Source: Globisporangium splendens
Lineage: Eukaryota > Oomycota > Peronosporomycetes > Pythiales > Pythiaceae
Reading direction: 5' to 3'
DNA: 64,000 nt
Assembly (NCBI GenBank): GCA_006386115.1
Contig: VFIW01000004.1
Coordinates: 806,001-870,000 of the forward strand
Under the pieces are notes generated by a model. The model made no database searches. It worked only from the letters and a program-made list of their open reading frames with translations, and had not been told where the DNA came from. A program made the position numbers and the translations under genes. This document shows, piece after piece, positions 54,668 to 64,000 of this stretch; within the stretch, counting starts at the first letter, position 1, and every line of letters starts with the position of its first letter.

Positions 54668-56446
54668 ATGGCGTTCCCTCGCTCCGATGGGTCGCGGTCA
54701 CTTTCCAAGTTTACATTGCTCTGTGCGCTCAACTTGTGCCTACTGCAAGGTATCCAGTATGCCGATGCTGCGGGAACGTGCTTAATGACTGCATCATCTG
54801 GCGATTCTGCTGCCGGGATCAAGATCGTAGCCGACTCATCGTGCAGGGTAAATCCTGGGACAGGCTGCATCGGTACCAATAGCGATTGCCGATTCTGCAA
54901 GACTAAAGACTCCCCCAGTCCCTTCACTTTACACCATGCGATAACATCGAGCCAGCCACCCCGACATCTGCACCTACGACTACGACGAAAGCACCGCTAC
55001 CTCAAGCAACATCCAAGACACCAGTCGTTGTGCCTTCGAATACTCCGGCTTCAACGACGGCCCCACCGACTCTGCCGCCAACAGAAAAACAGGTTGGTGA
55101 CCCCACTTCAATCTCCGCTCAATGCAGTATCGCCGATGGTGACCTTGCGGTTGGTATCGAAGTTATCGACGATTCCTCATGCGCGAGCGGCGGTCTTGGA
55201 TGCTTCAACAGCCACTGCCGCTACTGCAAGGTGGGGGACACCCCGCAGTCGAAGCACCTTCTGTCGTGCGTATCGTTGGGAGCCGACTACCCAACCATCT
55301 CGCCGATGAATACCAACGCATCAAGCTCTGCTTGCGAAGTGTCCCAAGGCGATTTCAACGTCGGGATCAATGTTGTTTCGGATGCTACTTGTGCGAATGG
55401 TGGGCTTGGGTGTTGCGATGGCCACTGCCGATTCTGCAAGTACAAATCCACCCCGAACCCGGTTCATCTGAACGAGTGCTCCATCTACGGTCTTGCGTCC
55501 GTGGCTCCAACACCGGCTCCGTCTACAGCGTTATCACTCGTTGGAGGCACCCTCGGCGTTGTTGCTGGACCGACACCGTGTCCTACTGTGAAACCATCTC
55601 CGTCACCGGCGTATGCTGCCACACCGACGCCGACTTCGTCGCCGGCAAACGTTGTCACCCCAACGCCAACTCCGTCACTTCCGCAGACACCAGCTCCAAT
55701 TCCTACTCCCACCCCAACAACTATAGCCCCTTTTGGGGGACCCTTGACACTCCAACTGGACCCACACCTTGCCCATCGTCAGTTAAGCCAACGCCTTCAA
55801 GTGAGAAGCCATCTGAAGGGACACTTGATGCTGTTTCAACGCCAACATCGACACCCGCACCCACGCCGTGCTCGTCCAAGCTCTCCACGGGTGATGCTGA
55901 TGCGGGCATCCAAGTCATCACTTGGACCAACTGTGCTGAGGAAGGAGGAGTCGGATGCTTTGACACGGTGTGCCGTTTCTGCCGGGTGTGGACGACTCCG
56001 CAATCCGCGCACCTCAATTTGTGTACTTCGCTCGGATACTACTTCGGTAGTCTAATTGGTTCGCAATTGGATGTAACTCCGTCTCCGAGTGACACAGCGA
56101 CAGCGCCACTTGCTCTCGATTCGGGTCTCTGTGTCGCATCTTCAGACGACAATGCGGTCGGCATTCACGGTGTGGCTGCTACCAATTGCGTCCAAGACGG
56201 ACTCGGCTGCTTCCTCGACGACGCGTGTCGGTACTGCAAGACTGCTAATACACCACAATCTGCTCACCTTCACTCATGCTCCGAGCTTCAAGCCCCAGCT
56301 ACTTCAGCACCAGCAACCCCAGCAACCAGCCTCATTGTTCCGTGTGCTGTATCAAGCGGCGACCAAGCAGTCGGCATCAGAGCTGTCATTGCGATGAATT
56401 GTGCTACAGATGGACTCGGGTACTTCCAGGACAATTTCTGTCGCCC
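54668..56446 (+). pseudogene. Cys-module mucin-like surface protein, copy E, cut off at an inversion junction
   Basis: ATG 54668 (MAFPRSDGSRSLSKF) begins a signal peptide almost equal to that of copies C and F. Five complete modules follow (starting CLMTASSGD, CSIADGD, CEVSQGD, CSSKLSTGD, CVASSDD) and a sixth that breaks off after DNFCR near 56446 and has Tyr for Cys in GLGYF. Two one-base losses in homopolymers change frame: a C5 run at 54912-54916 (a sixth C would restore SPQSLHFTPC) and a G5 run at 55735-55739 (a sixth G would restore FGGTLDTPTGPTPC). The long linker between modules three and four is Pro/Thr-rich (about 55500-55870). The membrane anchor is absent, because sequence beyond 56446 is copy F read backwards. 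Confidence 0.75.
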
Positions 56447-56453
56447 GGAACTT
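56441..56453. other. Tail-to-tail junction between copies E and F
   Basis: Plus-strand TTCTGTCGC (Phe-Cys-Arg of copy E) meets minus-strand CRFCK of copy F, with about six bases (CCGGAA) between. Both copies are cut at nearly the same point of a module, within the conserved CR-C-K stretch. Confidence 0.75.
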
Positions 56454-57153
56454 GCAGAATCGGCAGTGGCCATCGAAGCACCCAAGTCCTTCATTCACGC
56501 AAGTCGCATCAGCGACTGCGTTGATACCGACGGCGAAGTCGCCAGGCGATACCCCACACGTGGTTGAAGAAGGTCCGACGGTTGGATCCGCGACAGGCGA
56601 AATCGTTGGAAAGTTGACACCCAAAGCCGAGCACACCGTCAGATGCTTAGCCTGTGGAGTATCGCCAACCTTACAGAAGCGGCAGTGACCATCGTAGCAA
56701 CCGAGACCACCGTTCGCACAGGACGCGTCGGCAACAGCTTGGATGCCAACCGCTTGATCTCCTGGCGACACGAAACAACTACTATCCGAGACGACGAGAC
56801 GAACGCAGTGTTACCAATTGCACCAGCAGCGGGAGTGGCCGTGGGGGGGGCATCGTCGTTGCTGCGGGTGCTGGCGAATCCGAAGGAATGGACGAGCAGT
56901 CCGGAAGATGGCCGGACTGAGGCGTGGTGCGCTCCTTGCAGAATCGACAGTCGGCATTCCCAATGCAGCCAACATCAGGGTTCGATCGGCACGTCGAATC
57001 GGCGACAATCTTGATCCCGACAGCCTCACCACCCGGAGAGACTGTCATGCCGCACGTTCCTGCAGCGTTGGCATGCTGGATACTGTGCTGCAAGAGGCAG
57101 ACGTTGAGCGCGCAAAGCGCAATGAATTTCGACAGCGAACGCGAGTACACCAT
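56449..57153 (-). pseudogene. Cys-module mucin-like surface protein, copy F, N-terminal part
   Basis: ATG 57153 (MVYSRSLSKFIALCALN) opens a signal peptide, then module one (CGMTVSPGGEAVGI ... CIGNADCRFCKERTTPQS), a linker, module two (FVSPGDQAVGIQAV) and module three (CGVSPGDFAVGINAV) ending at CRFCK at the junction with copy E. The linker holds a run of eight C (G8 at 56843-56850 on the plus strand); one more C gives a Thr/Pro/Ala linker (PTATPAAGAIGNTA), and a second one-base change is needed to reach the module two frame. It is otherwise like copies C and E, with the same order of module types. Confidence 0.75.
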
Positions 57154-60100
57154 GGTCGCAACGCACACGAGACGAGGAAGAGGGAGACGAGACGAGATGA
57201 AGCACGCGAAGAAAGAGAAGGAGTGGCTCTCTTTGGCTTTGTGGTGAACCTTTGCAATGCGATGCAAATTGATCAATGCCGCTTTCTCCAGCAGGAGCAG
57301 TGCTTTCTGCTGGAACGGGGAGGGCAGTGCGAGCGAGCGCGCCAGACTCACTCGTCGCGGTCGTTTTCAAAAGCCAAACGACGTGGCCACGTTGCCCAAA
57401 GGCCGCATCATGGGGCAAAAGCTGAAACCCATTTGCTCAACGTCTTTCGCCCCAATGCTTTGGTTCATGGGCAACCAGTACACTTGCTGTAGCGGAACGT
57501 TGCCCCACGTTCATGGAATGCATCGGGAACCGCGTGTCCTACGTAACGGCGCGACCACTGGCTCAACGCCACATAACATGGTGGATCTGATCTTTCTCCC
57601 GACACAGGAACGATGGACATAACGGATACTTTACACACAAAGTGTAACGACCGCACCGTTTCGAGTTGCAGCCGCTGCCGACCACACGTTCGCCACCGAA
57701 ACCGACACTTCAGTAGAGACCACTAACTGACGTGGCGCTTGGACGCGTCTGCTCCCTGTTGTCCGTTGTCACGCTCAGTTCACATGAAAACCCATACCAT
57801 TGCACACGCACGCAAACGCACATGACCCACTGCGTACGCAGTAGCAGGAAAATATCGAAGGAGAGAGAGAGCCGACGCTTCGCCCTCTGGCCCACTGCCT
57901 GTGGCAGCATGTGGCGCTAGTCCGCAGCCACTCGCTAAGGTCCCGCAGCGGTTGCTGTGTGCTGCATTCCTCCGCGAATCGACAGCTCACAACAGCCACA
58001 AACTCCATTTCTTTTCTTTTCTTTTCTTCGCTGCTCACAGAGGAAGAAAGTTGGCTGAATATAATGTGGCCCACGTCTATTAAGGTGTTGTGAGATTTTT
58101 AGTGTGGCACACTAATGTTGAAGTTTGCAAGTGGGGCTCTACGATCGAGATCTTCGCTTTGGTGATCATGTGTAGAAAGCGGAGCGAGTCAGAGAGTTCT
58201 ATTATTGCGTAGCTCCTGCGCTGGAAGGACGCGCCATTAAACAATGCTCTTGTATTATACGTGATGGCCACTCCAATGTGTCACTGGACCGAGCTAGGTC
58301 TCACTTCCGTAGAACCCCAGTATAGACAAAATGCTTCCTACGAATGGTAACTTGCACGCACTATTGCAGTTAGAATGCTTGCTAATGCACACCTGCATTG
58401 GAAAATGCAGCGGCACTTCCTTCGCAAGGACAAAACAAGCCGTTCAACTCTATTCTGGGCAAGATGCGCCTGGGCAACTATTAGAATATCATTGTGGAGA
58501 GGAAGGAAAAGACAAAGGAACCGTCTTCACGATGGATGAATGGCTTGCGCTGCTTGGCTTTGGGCTCAAAACCACTGGCTATGAGCCCAGAGCATTGGTT
58601 GGTGCTGGTGTCATTCCGCGTGTAGCTGTTCAGCGCAAATCCCGTGAGCACGAATGGAGCCATTGTGAGGCTGGCCATCATGCGTTGTGTGTACTTGGTA
58701 TCTTCCCACCCCGTTGGGATCAGCAAATCCCGGCCATCCGTTTGCCAGAGATGGTGCAATCAAGCGCTTAGGCTCAGCTGAGTCGGCCCATGACGCGCAA
58801 TTGCGCTGGGCGTCTCGGAACCTAGCGTAGTGAGTATCAGATCAATCTTTGAACACGCCGCGCATCAAGCTCGAGGTGAAAAAAGGACGCGCTCGCCGCT
58901 GAGATTCGCTTTAAGCCGAGGGCATAGATACGATGCGAATCTTCGCCATGCGTGGAATAAGCGGGAGGATTTGAGCAACTTGAAGAAAGTTTTCTCTAGA
59001 CGCACGCGCTTGAGCACAAAAACCAAACTCGTCTGACAATGTTACGACATTGTCGGAGTATAATTGACGACAGAGTCAGGAAATGCATTGCACAATTTTG
59101 TTTCTAGTGAAACAATTAGTTGTTTGTTGTGAGCACCACTGTGTGCGTTGCAACATTGGACCGAATTTGCGTTATTGATGGTTCAGCAAACTTACGACGA
59201 CGCAGTGGTCCTAGGATGCCTCTTTTGTTGCCTTGTTCGCTTCACGGGGAGTGTGTTTGCGCTCCACGTTCTAAATTCTGCAACAGCATCCTGATACGAC
59301 AGACTATGACATCATATTTCTCCAGTCCTCATTTTTCTTGAATTAATTGCCGACAGTGTATATTGTAAAATTGTGATCACATTGTTGCTCATGGTGATTG
59401 CGGCACTCGAAATGGACACAACACGCACTTGCAGCGCGGTCCAAATCTCAACGGATCGTTCGTTGATCAGCACTCAAAAGACACCTCGAGAGTACAAACC
59501 GCGACCTGAGCGCAGCCATCAGGGAAGCAAAGTACTACGCTTTACGGGTCTGCATATTCGGTCTGTTGTTTGATGCTTGCACGATCGATTGTCCTGCTAA
59601 TCGAGTTATGATGTGACTGTGCGGCATGTTTGCCTCGAGATCAAGCCAGTAAGGGAGTTTGTAGAAAGCTGATTGTTGTTCCCCCAGCCTTTGTTCGAAC
59701 ACGACGAACGATCGGACGAAAGCACGAACTTCTACTGGGGTACCCATTCGCCAGAGAGGGAGAAAAACTACGGAACGAAGTCCGTGTTCACCAATTTTTT
59801 GTGCGGATGCGTCTTTGTGCTGTTGTTGGTATGTGAAGAACGTTCCGTCCTTCGCAAAATGCCAATTAATTATACCTACTGTAGTGCAAGAATTTGGTCT
59901 TTTGAGTTGTGTTGCACCCCCCATCGAGATTCACTCTTGCAAGTTCTGCTTGCGGCAGCCCACAACACTCTTTGGCGCGCTAGTTCAACGCTGCACCAGC
60001 ACGCCAGCCAGTTTTTGCTGCGCGCCGCAATAATGGGGTTACGCCGACCATTACGCCAGCAAAATAAACAACAACGGAATCTCTGGCGCATTTGAGCATT

Positions 60101-61319
60101 TTGTTTTGTTTTTCGAATCTCCACTGACACTTGTCTTGAGTGTACTCCTCCTTTCAACAGCAAGTCAAGCGCACTGTACGGAAGAGCGTAGCACGTTTGC
60201 AGATGATTGATCTTTGGATATTATTGTTGTCTACCCAAGAGTGGACGGACATCCTATGGGCAAGTGGTGCATTTTGTCACCCGTAAGAACGAGAGTGTCG
60301 GAGATTCATTCCAGCATAATCGGCATTTCCGCTGTGCCTATTTCCTTCTGCAAACGTACACAAGTTCAGAAGCCACGTGTGCGCACGGCATGCGATTGGA
60401 GTGCCTTGCTGTTCGCGCCAACAAGTTACGGTGAGGACTGGGCTCACAACCAGACACGAAGGTGCGAACGCATGCATGCATGCATGCAGTAAGCACGCGC
60501 CAACTGAGCATGTTGCTTTTGCTTTTCTGTCGGTCTTTTTCTCCAGCGACTGACTGCAAATGGCGCATTGCTCAATTAGTGCGCTGAGCGACGTCGTCGA
60601 GATTCAAAGATTCGCTGCCAACTCGGTCGCCACAATTTCCAGTCGTTAATGATCGCCAAAGGGTCGTCGACATGAGTGGCTGAATCTTGGCGAATCTTGG
60701 GGTGGCTTGTTTCTGCATGTCCATGTTTTGACACCATCTGGGCGTGTACCACATCGCGCTCGCCTAAAAATAGCCAAAACAAGGTGTAATGAAAAGTCAT
60801 CATATAGACTCGAAATTGTGGTTTCTGACTTGCTTTGGCACAGTTTTAATGATCGAGGACTTCTTGTGTGAATTAGTCGATTTGCATGAGTGTGCAAAGC
60901 CTGGACCGTCACTCGCAGAAAAGGAATCTGTTGGTGCGACCAACCGAAAAAAAAAGGGCCATCTGGGAGCTGCCAGTCGTCGATTTGTCTTGGAGTTTGT
61001 ATGCTCGGGCGTCAGGATGTTGAAGCTGCCAGTCGGAATTTGTACCATCGCAAACAACACAAGCAAACATCCATCCCCATCTTGACCATCTGTGCGAATG
61101 CACCGGTGTGTTCAAGTACATTCCCAACCCCACAGTAGTTTTCTTGCGCTCGCCCCGCATAGTCCCTCCTTCCCTCTTCTTTTCATTTCAGAATCCACGC
61201 TGCAGCAAACAGGATTTGTCCGCCAAGGCAAACAAGTGCGCTTGCAAGGCGATTAAGGCACCCCCATTCTCGTCTATTCCGCAAAGCTACCAACCAAAGA
61301 CGGCAAATATTTGGCAAGC
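57154..61319. other. Long gene-poor region
   Basis: About 4.2 kb with only short frames that I could not support as genes (for example 58331-58771 plus and 59535-59924 minus). It contains a (TTTTC)n run near 58010-58030 and a GCAT tetranucleotide run near 60470-60488. The left end is the leader of copy F, rich in CTCGT repeats on the minus strand; the right end is the upstream region of the SPX gene. Confidence 0.5.
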
Positions 61320-62374
61320 ATGAAATTCGGCAAGGGCATCTTGAAGGAGATTCTGCAGAGCAACCCGGAGTGGGCGCCGTTCTGGCTCAACTACAAGAAC
61401 CTCAAGAAGCGCATCAAGGCGGTCGCCAAGGTCCCCGGCCACCACGCCGCGAGTCAGCGCGACATCTGTAAGTTGACATGTCTGCCGCGTGGCATGTAAA
61501 TATGTTTGTGGAAGGTGGTTGTCGACATGTGCGGGATGCTGACGTCGGTTTATGTCGATTATGTGTGCAGCCGAGTCGGAGTTGGAGGTGGCGTTCTTCC
61601 GCGACCTGCAGAGGGAGCTCAAAAAGATCTCGCTGTTCTATGCGTCCGAGGAGAAGCGCTGCCACTTCCGCTTCCACCAGCTGCGCGCCGTGCTCAAGGA
61701 CCTCAAGGTATGCTGCAAGATAGTTGCGTAGCGTGGCGCCATGGGTCGCTGACGAACCTTGTTTGTTGATGTGGTTATGCTACAGAAGCAGAGCCGGATC
61801 GATGCATTTGAGGCGCAGCGCCTGATGTTCGCGTTCGTGCACTTTTACCGCGAGTGCATCCGACTCGAGAACTTTGCAGTCATGAACTACCAGGGCTTCT
61901 CCAAGGTACCCACTCTATCTGCCAAATTTGAAATTCTAAATCTGAGTCGTTGCTGACTTTGTGTGTGAATCTGTGCAGATTCTGAAAAAGCATGACAAGA
62001 TGACGGGGTACAACACGCGGTCCAAGTACATGCGCCGCAAGGTGAACCTCTCGACGTTTTCCAGCTACCCGCTGCTGCTCCAGATCTTGGAGAACACCGA
62101 GGAAATGTTCCATGAGGTGGAGCGCGACGTGCGCATGGCCACGGCGGTCTCCAACATCAAGCTGGATTTCAACCAGCCAATGAACTCTAGCCCATTCGGA
62201 ACTGTTGATACGCCAACGCACATGGTCTCGTCTTCGATGTATCAGACGGCGTCGCCAACGCTCACGCCGCCCAACACGTCGGCGCCGACGCCTCGTTTCC
62301 CGGCATCAGTGCTGTGGTCGTCGGAAGACCAGGAGCACTGCCACTACGCGCTCGGCGTCAAGCACGTGCTGTAA
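61320..62374 (+). CDS. SPX-domain protein
   Basis: Exons 61320-61467, 61571-61707, 61786-61905 and 61979-62374 (introns 103, 78 and 73 nt, all GT-AG) give 266 residues. The SPX domain spans about residues 1-165: N-terminal helices MKFGKGILKEILQSNPEWAP and WLNYKNLKKRIK with the Tyr and Lys of the inositol-pyrophosphate site, then FFRDLQRELKKI, RLMFAFVHFYREC, NFAVMNYQGFSKILKKHDK with its Lys cluster. A Ser/Thr/Pro-rich tail ends at HYALGVKHVL. SPX domains sense inositol pyrophosphates and so phosphate status. No further domain is encoded before the stop, so it resembles stand-alone SPX proteins, but the ankyrin gene 0.5 kb downstream suggests a split or neighbouring PHO81/GDE1-type gene. Confidence 0.88.
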
Positions 62375-62887
62375 CTTGGCGTCACCCAGGTCAGCAGCAG
62401 CAAAGTATATCAAGCCTGCAACAGCTTTGACAGGTGTTTGATCGACGCGAAGTGAAAGAGAGGAGAGTATTTTTACAAGAATGGAGAAATAGCAGACAGT
62501 GTCGGACAAAAACTACGTAGCGCGCGATGAAGGAAGACGAGAAGATGACCGACAATGGAGAGGCCCATTAGAACGCAAGTGCCCCCAGCAGCAGCAGCAG
62601 CTACCAGCAGAACACGCGTTGTGTACTATAACTTAAAGCGTAATGTATATTGACCTTCGTGTTTTCTTCTCTTGCATCTTGTGGGTTTCCCATCACAGGA
62701 CTTTCTTTTTGCATCCATTCGTTTGCTTGGAATCCATTTTGAATCTGAGTCGAGCTGTCAGAATCCAAACAATCGAAACCCAAAACAAACTACTCGTACT
62801 TTATCGGAGCATGCCTCTCTTAAATCCGATTCGATTAATTTGGGCATTTCTTCCATCCGATCCCCTCACATGCGCATTTGAAGCATC
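62375..62887. other. Short intergenic region between SPX and ankyrin genes
   Basis: About 0.5 kb. No clear core promoter was recognised, which leaves open that both reading units belong to one transcript. Confidence 0.5.
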
Positions 62888-64000
62888 ATGGCGCAATTAC
62901 TACGAGCAGCAGGTGCGTGTCGGCGCATCTAGCGATGAGCGTGAGGGCGCTGATACTGCGAGCCGCGCTATACGAGTAAGAGGTTAAATGCCTATGTGTG
63001 TATGCTGACGTCGTGCATGCTGTCTCTCCTGTTGTCTGCGTGTTTGGAATAATCCTCTTGGGGAGCAGGAAATGGCGATCTGGACAAGGTGATCGAGCTC
63101 CGCGATCAATGGAGCCACCAGAACAAAAAGGGTGAAACAGGTACGCCCACACATACACATCCACGCGCTTCCTTGTAGTATTCCCTCTCTGTATCCTTAT
63201 ACTCACTCTGGGTCTTGGGGGATATCAAATATGATTGTGTGTGCAGCCCTTCACATTGCAGTGATGGAGGATCAGCTGGAGATCGTCAAGCACCTCGTGA
63301 GCAACGGCGCGCCGCTGAACATGCAGGACAGGAAGAACAAGTTCACACCGCTGATGCTCTGCCTCGCGCAGCAACCACCGCATTTCGTGGAGATGCTGCA
63401 AGCGATCTTGAAAGGGAAGCCGGATCTGAGTGTCCAGGACTCAACTGGCCAGACCATCCTGCATCTCTGTGCGCGTGCGTATATCCTGCGTTTTAGGCTC
63501 TTGAGAGTATTCGGTGAGAATCTAATGTGTATTGTTTCTTGGTGGTGCTAATCAGAGTATGAGGAAGAGGAAGCCATGGAGGTGATTTTGAGGGCGAAGC
63601 CTAAAGTGGACGCTCTGGACCCCAAGAAGATGACGGCACTTCACGTCGCGGCAGGCAAAGGAAACCTGGAAATCGTCAAGCTTTTGGTCAGAAGTTACCT
63701 CAGATTTGCGCGTGTCACGTTTACTTTGTTGCGCTGACAGTTGATTGTTTTTGTGAAGGTGGAACGCGGTCACGCGAACGTGAATGCTGTGGATGCAAAG
63801 GGAAACTCGCCTCTGTACGTTCGCAACTATGATTGTTTATCGCCCTACACCAGCATTCCTAACATTATGCATTCCTAAAGTCACTGGGCGTGCATTGGCA
63901 ACGGAAGCGACTTGGTCCCACTGATCGAGTATTTGGTGTCAAAGGTATGTTCAATCTACCCCGAGTTTGCTGCCAGTGCGGTGACTCCATGTGCCATTCT
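62888..64000 (+). CDS. Ankyrin-repeat protein, 3' partial
   Basis: Exons 62888-62912, 63069-63140, 63247-63474, 63556-63686, 63759-63814 and 63881-63944, with GT-AG introns, then a donor at 63945 and intron to the window end. The joined protein starts MAQLLRAAGNGDLDKV and shows successive ankyrin repeats: GETALHIAVMEDQLEIVKHL, NKFTPLMLCLAQQPPHFVEML, GQTILHLCAQYEEEEAMEVIL, MTALHVAAGKGNLEIVKLL, and GNSPLHWACIGNGSDLVPLI. All joins stay in phase and rebuild repeats across exon borders, which supports the model. The repeats serve protein binding; any catalytic domain would lie right of the window. The very short first exon (25 nt) is supported by the AAGNGDLDKV start typical of ankyrin domains. 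Confidence 0.85.

Noticed and set aside
58331..58771. A 146-codon plus frame and a facing minus frame (58481-58759)
   Set aside because: Neither shows recognisable motifs or clear protein character; left as part of a gene-poor region.
59535..59924. A 129-codon minus-strand frame
   Set aside because: No motif, no core promoter, composition like surrounding non-coding DNA.
60470..60488. Tandem GCAT run as a possible regulatory palindrome or CRISPR-like repeat
   Set aside because: A simple tetranucleotide microsatellite without spacers or associated genes.

Overview
The window is nuclear DNA of an oomycete, most likely a Phytophthora/Pythium-type species. The grounds are short GT-AG introns of about 75-105 nt, compact genes, initiator-type core promoters resembling GCTCATTYYNCAWTTT (before the secreted protein at 6107, the kinase at 19268 and the TPI gene), oomycete-type Ty3/gypsy and LINE elements, and secreted Cys-rich and mucin-like surface proteins. 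No prokaryotic, viral, CRISPR or RNA gene was found.

Left part (1-33 kb) is repeat-rich. It opens with the 3' half of a chromodomain Ty3/gypsy element, whose linker and chromodomain carry a long coiled-coil reading frame on the opposite strand. Next come a small secreted Cys-rich protein, a head-to-head pair of 5'-truncated LINE 3' ends, two nearly identical GH30 glycosidase genes (10166 and 14018), a decaying methyltransferase pseudogene (15.7-18.8 kb, minus), a HGD-type small-molecule kinase, and two nearly identical ceramide synthase genes (21320 and 31739). The ceramide synthase copies are separated by an 8.5-kb decayed LINE that carries an OTU-type cysteine protease domain. In both duplicated gene pairs the shared tract runs only from about the core promoter to the stop codon.

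Middle part (33-46 kb) is a housekeeping island: a HIRIP3/CHZ-type histone chaperone, ribosomal protein uL22 (RPL17), a small PH-like protein, MSH6 with paired E2F-like sites and a PIP box, a NO66-type JmjC oxygenase and triosephosphate isomerase.

From 41.6 to 57.2 kb lies a cluster of six relics or copies of a surface-protein family I do not recognise. Members have a conserved signal peptide, tandem six-cysteine modules (CxVSxGDxAVGI, GLGC, CRFCK, TPQSxHLxxC), Thr/Pro mucin-like linkers, one transmembrane helix and a short cytoplasmic tail. Every copy is interrupted: stops before the membrane anchor or at a conserved cysteine, one-base slips (three in C/G runs), a LINE insertion, and a tail-to-tail inversion junction inside a module. 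The locus looks either like a pseudogene-rich, recombining surface-antigen cluster or, in part, like homopolymer sequencing error; read-level checking decides.

Right end (61.3-64 kb) holds a multi-exon SPX-domain gene followed closely by an ankyrin-repeat gene that runs off the window, an order reminiscent of PHO81/GDE1 (SPX-ankyrin-GDPD).
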